Origin: Betaproteobacteria bacterium
GTDB taxonomy: Bacteria; Pseudomonadota; Gammaproteobacteria; Burkholderiales; Burkholderiaceae_C
DNA: 64,000 nucleotides
Reading direction: 5' to 3'
Assembly: GCA_016716535.1 (NCBI GenBank)
Contig: JADJWD010000002.1
Span: 124,001-188,000 of the forward strand
Part shown: piece after piece, positions 63,109 through 64,000 of the stretch
Numbering within the stretch: the stretch's first letter is position 1
Layout: every line of letters starts with the position of its first letter
The notes under the pieces: model-generated
Seen by the model: only the letters and a program-made list of their open reading frames with translations
Told to the model about the DNA's origin: nothing
The model's database searches: none
Program-made: the position numbers and the translations under genes

Positions 63109-64000
63109 GTGCAGCCCAGCGACGTGAGCCATCCGACCTATTTCCACAAGGTCGTCGACTGTCAATGGGCGTGCCCCGCCCATACCCCGGTGCCCGAGTA
63201 CATCCGGCTGATCGCCCAGGGCCGCTACGACGACGCCTACATGGTCAACTGGGAGAGCAACGTCTTTCCCGGCATCCTCGGCCGCACCTGCGACCGCCCG
63301 TGTGAACCGGCCTGCCGGCGCGGCCGCGTCGAGGAGAAGAACCTCGCGAAGCCCGAGCCGGTGGCGATCTGCCGCCTGAAGCGCGTCACCGCCGACTTCA
63401 AGAGCGCCGAGGTGCGCGCGCTGATGCCGCGCGCGCCCGCCAGGCGCAACGGCAAGAAGGTGGCGTGCGTCGGCGGCGGCCCGGCTTCGCTGACGGTGGC
63501 GCGCGACCTCGCGGTGCAGGGCTACGCGGTCACCGTGTTCGAAGGCGACCGCAAGGCCGGCGGCTTCATGCGCACGCAGGTGCCGCGCTTCCGCCTGCCC
63601 GAGCGGGTGATCGACGAGGAAGTGGGCTGGATCCTCGACCTCGGCGTCGAGTTGCGCAGCGGCCAGCGCATCGAGTCGATGAAGACGCTGCTCGCCGAGG
63701 ACTGGGACGCCGTCTTCGTCGGCAGCGGCGCGCCGCGCGGGCGTGATCTGCAGGCGCCGGGCCGGCAGGAGGCGGCCGAGCACATCAAGCTCGGCATCGA
63801 CTGGCTGGCCTCGGTCTACTTCGGCCACGTGCAGAAGGTCGGCAAGCGCGTCATCGTGCTCGGCGGCGGCAATACGGCGATGGACTGCTGCCGCAGCGCG
63901 CGGCGCCTGGGCGCCGACGACGTGAAGGTCGTCGTGCGCAGCACCTACGAGGACATGAAGGCCTCGCCGTGGGAGAAAGAGGACGCCGAGCACGAGGGCA
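63109..64000 (+). CDS. GltD-like FAD/NAD(P) oxidoreductase with Fe-S Cys motifs (partial)
   Basis: The frame starts at GTG 63109, with CAGGAG about 10 bases before it, and is still open at the window end (297 codons). It reads YFHKVVDCQWACPAHTPVPEY and GRTCDRPCEPACRRG, the eight-Cys region that holds [4Fe-4S] clusters in the small subunit of glutamate synthase and dihydropyrimidine dehydrogenase, followed by VACVGGGPASLTVARDLAVQG (FAD) and VIVLGGGNTAMDCCRSARRLG (NAD(P)H). The product therefore passes electrons from NAD(P)H through flavin to Fe-S clusters for a partner enzyme. Whether it is GltD or another beta-chain-like oxidoreductase is not decided; no gltB is in view. An alternative GTG is at 63124. 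Confidence 0.88.
   Translation, partial: MQPSDVSHPTYFHKVVDCQWACPAHTPVPEYIRLIAQGRYDDAYMVNWESNVFPGILGRTCDRPCEPACRRGRVEEKNLAKPEPVAICRLKRVTADFKSAEVRALMPRAPARRNGKKVACVGGGPASLTVARDLAVQGYAVTVFEGDRKAGGFMRTQVPRFRLPERVIDEEVGWILDLGVELRSGQRIESMKTLLAEDWDAVFVGSGAPRGRDLQAPGRQEAAEHIKLGIDWLASVYFGHVQKVGKRVIVLGGGNTAMDCCRSARRLGADDVKVVVRSTYEDMKASPWEKEDAEHEG

Overview
The window is one contiguous, very GC-rich, densely packed bacterial chromosome segment. Gene content fits a Gram-negative betaproteobacterium of the order Burkholderiales (Rubrivivax/Leptothrix-like): a fabA-fabB pair, dapA followed by bamC, separate parE and parC, coaBC-dut, dadA, AsmA, and many Ala/Pro-rich lipoproteins. This placement comes from gene content and codon character, not from a search. 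No rRNA, tRNA, CRISPR array or insertion sequence was recognised. Because of the high GC, almost every real gene has long open shadow frames; these were left out.

Layout. 1-3140: a lipoprotein on the minus strand cut by the left edge, then a GNAT / alpha-beta hydrolase lipoprotein / SEC-C operon. 3201-8481: an AfsR/SARP-type ATPase regulator behind a beta-propeller lipoprotein. 8700-12508: histone-like protein, DUF457 membrane hydrolase, M20 deacylase, EamA exporter. 12687-17406: fabA-fabB, membrane acyltransferase, AsmA. 17452-21833: two tandem L,D-transpeptidase-like proteins, a Ser-rich secreted protein, a membrane lipase-like hydrolase and psuG. 21846-26945: coaBC-dut, slyD, a JmjC/cupin ribosomal oxygenase and a tiny lipoprotein ending at a strong terminator. 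26985-31255: a minus-strand operon MFS - 45-aa membrane peptide - methyltransferase - dapA - bamC. 31362-37568: dadA, enoyl-CoA hydratase, a beta-barrel protein, a decayed acyltransferase pseudogene, and parE (with two compensating frameshifts) plus a GNAT gene.

37579-46536 is the most coherent accessory block: a five-gene minus-strand operon (DapA-family Pyr4H2C deaminase, inositol-monophosphatase-like phosphatase, ATPase, fused permease, binding protein) divergent from a GntR regulator, 4-hydroxyproline epimerase and D-hydroxyproline oxidase. Together these read as trans-4-hydroxyproline catabolism joined to an AfuABC/FbpABC-type importer. A 27-bp inverted repeat at the divergent junction is the likely GntR operator.

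46558-64000: a PhoD-like phosphatase paired with a large unrecognised 684-aa protein; a RidA + D-serine-dehydratase-like pair; an acyl-CoA ligase; VTT and DUF599 membrane proteins; a HicA-like/HicB-like module under a perfect 19-bp palindrome; parC with a coupled MFS gene; an operon of a VanZ-like protein, a gluzincin metalloprotease and a small secreted protein; and, running off the right edge, a GltD-like Fe-S flavoprotein.

Points needing most caution: parE frameshifts (mutation or sequence error), the acyltransferase pseudogene, and the unnamed genes at 21846, 25987, 48272 and 59952. Several genes (EamA, coaBC, the JmjC oxygenase, the MFS at 30018, parE) have a -10-like hexamer 7-9 bases before ATG and look leaderless.
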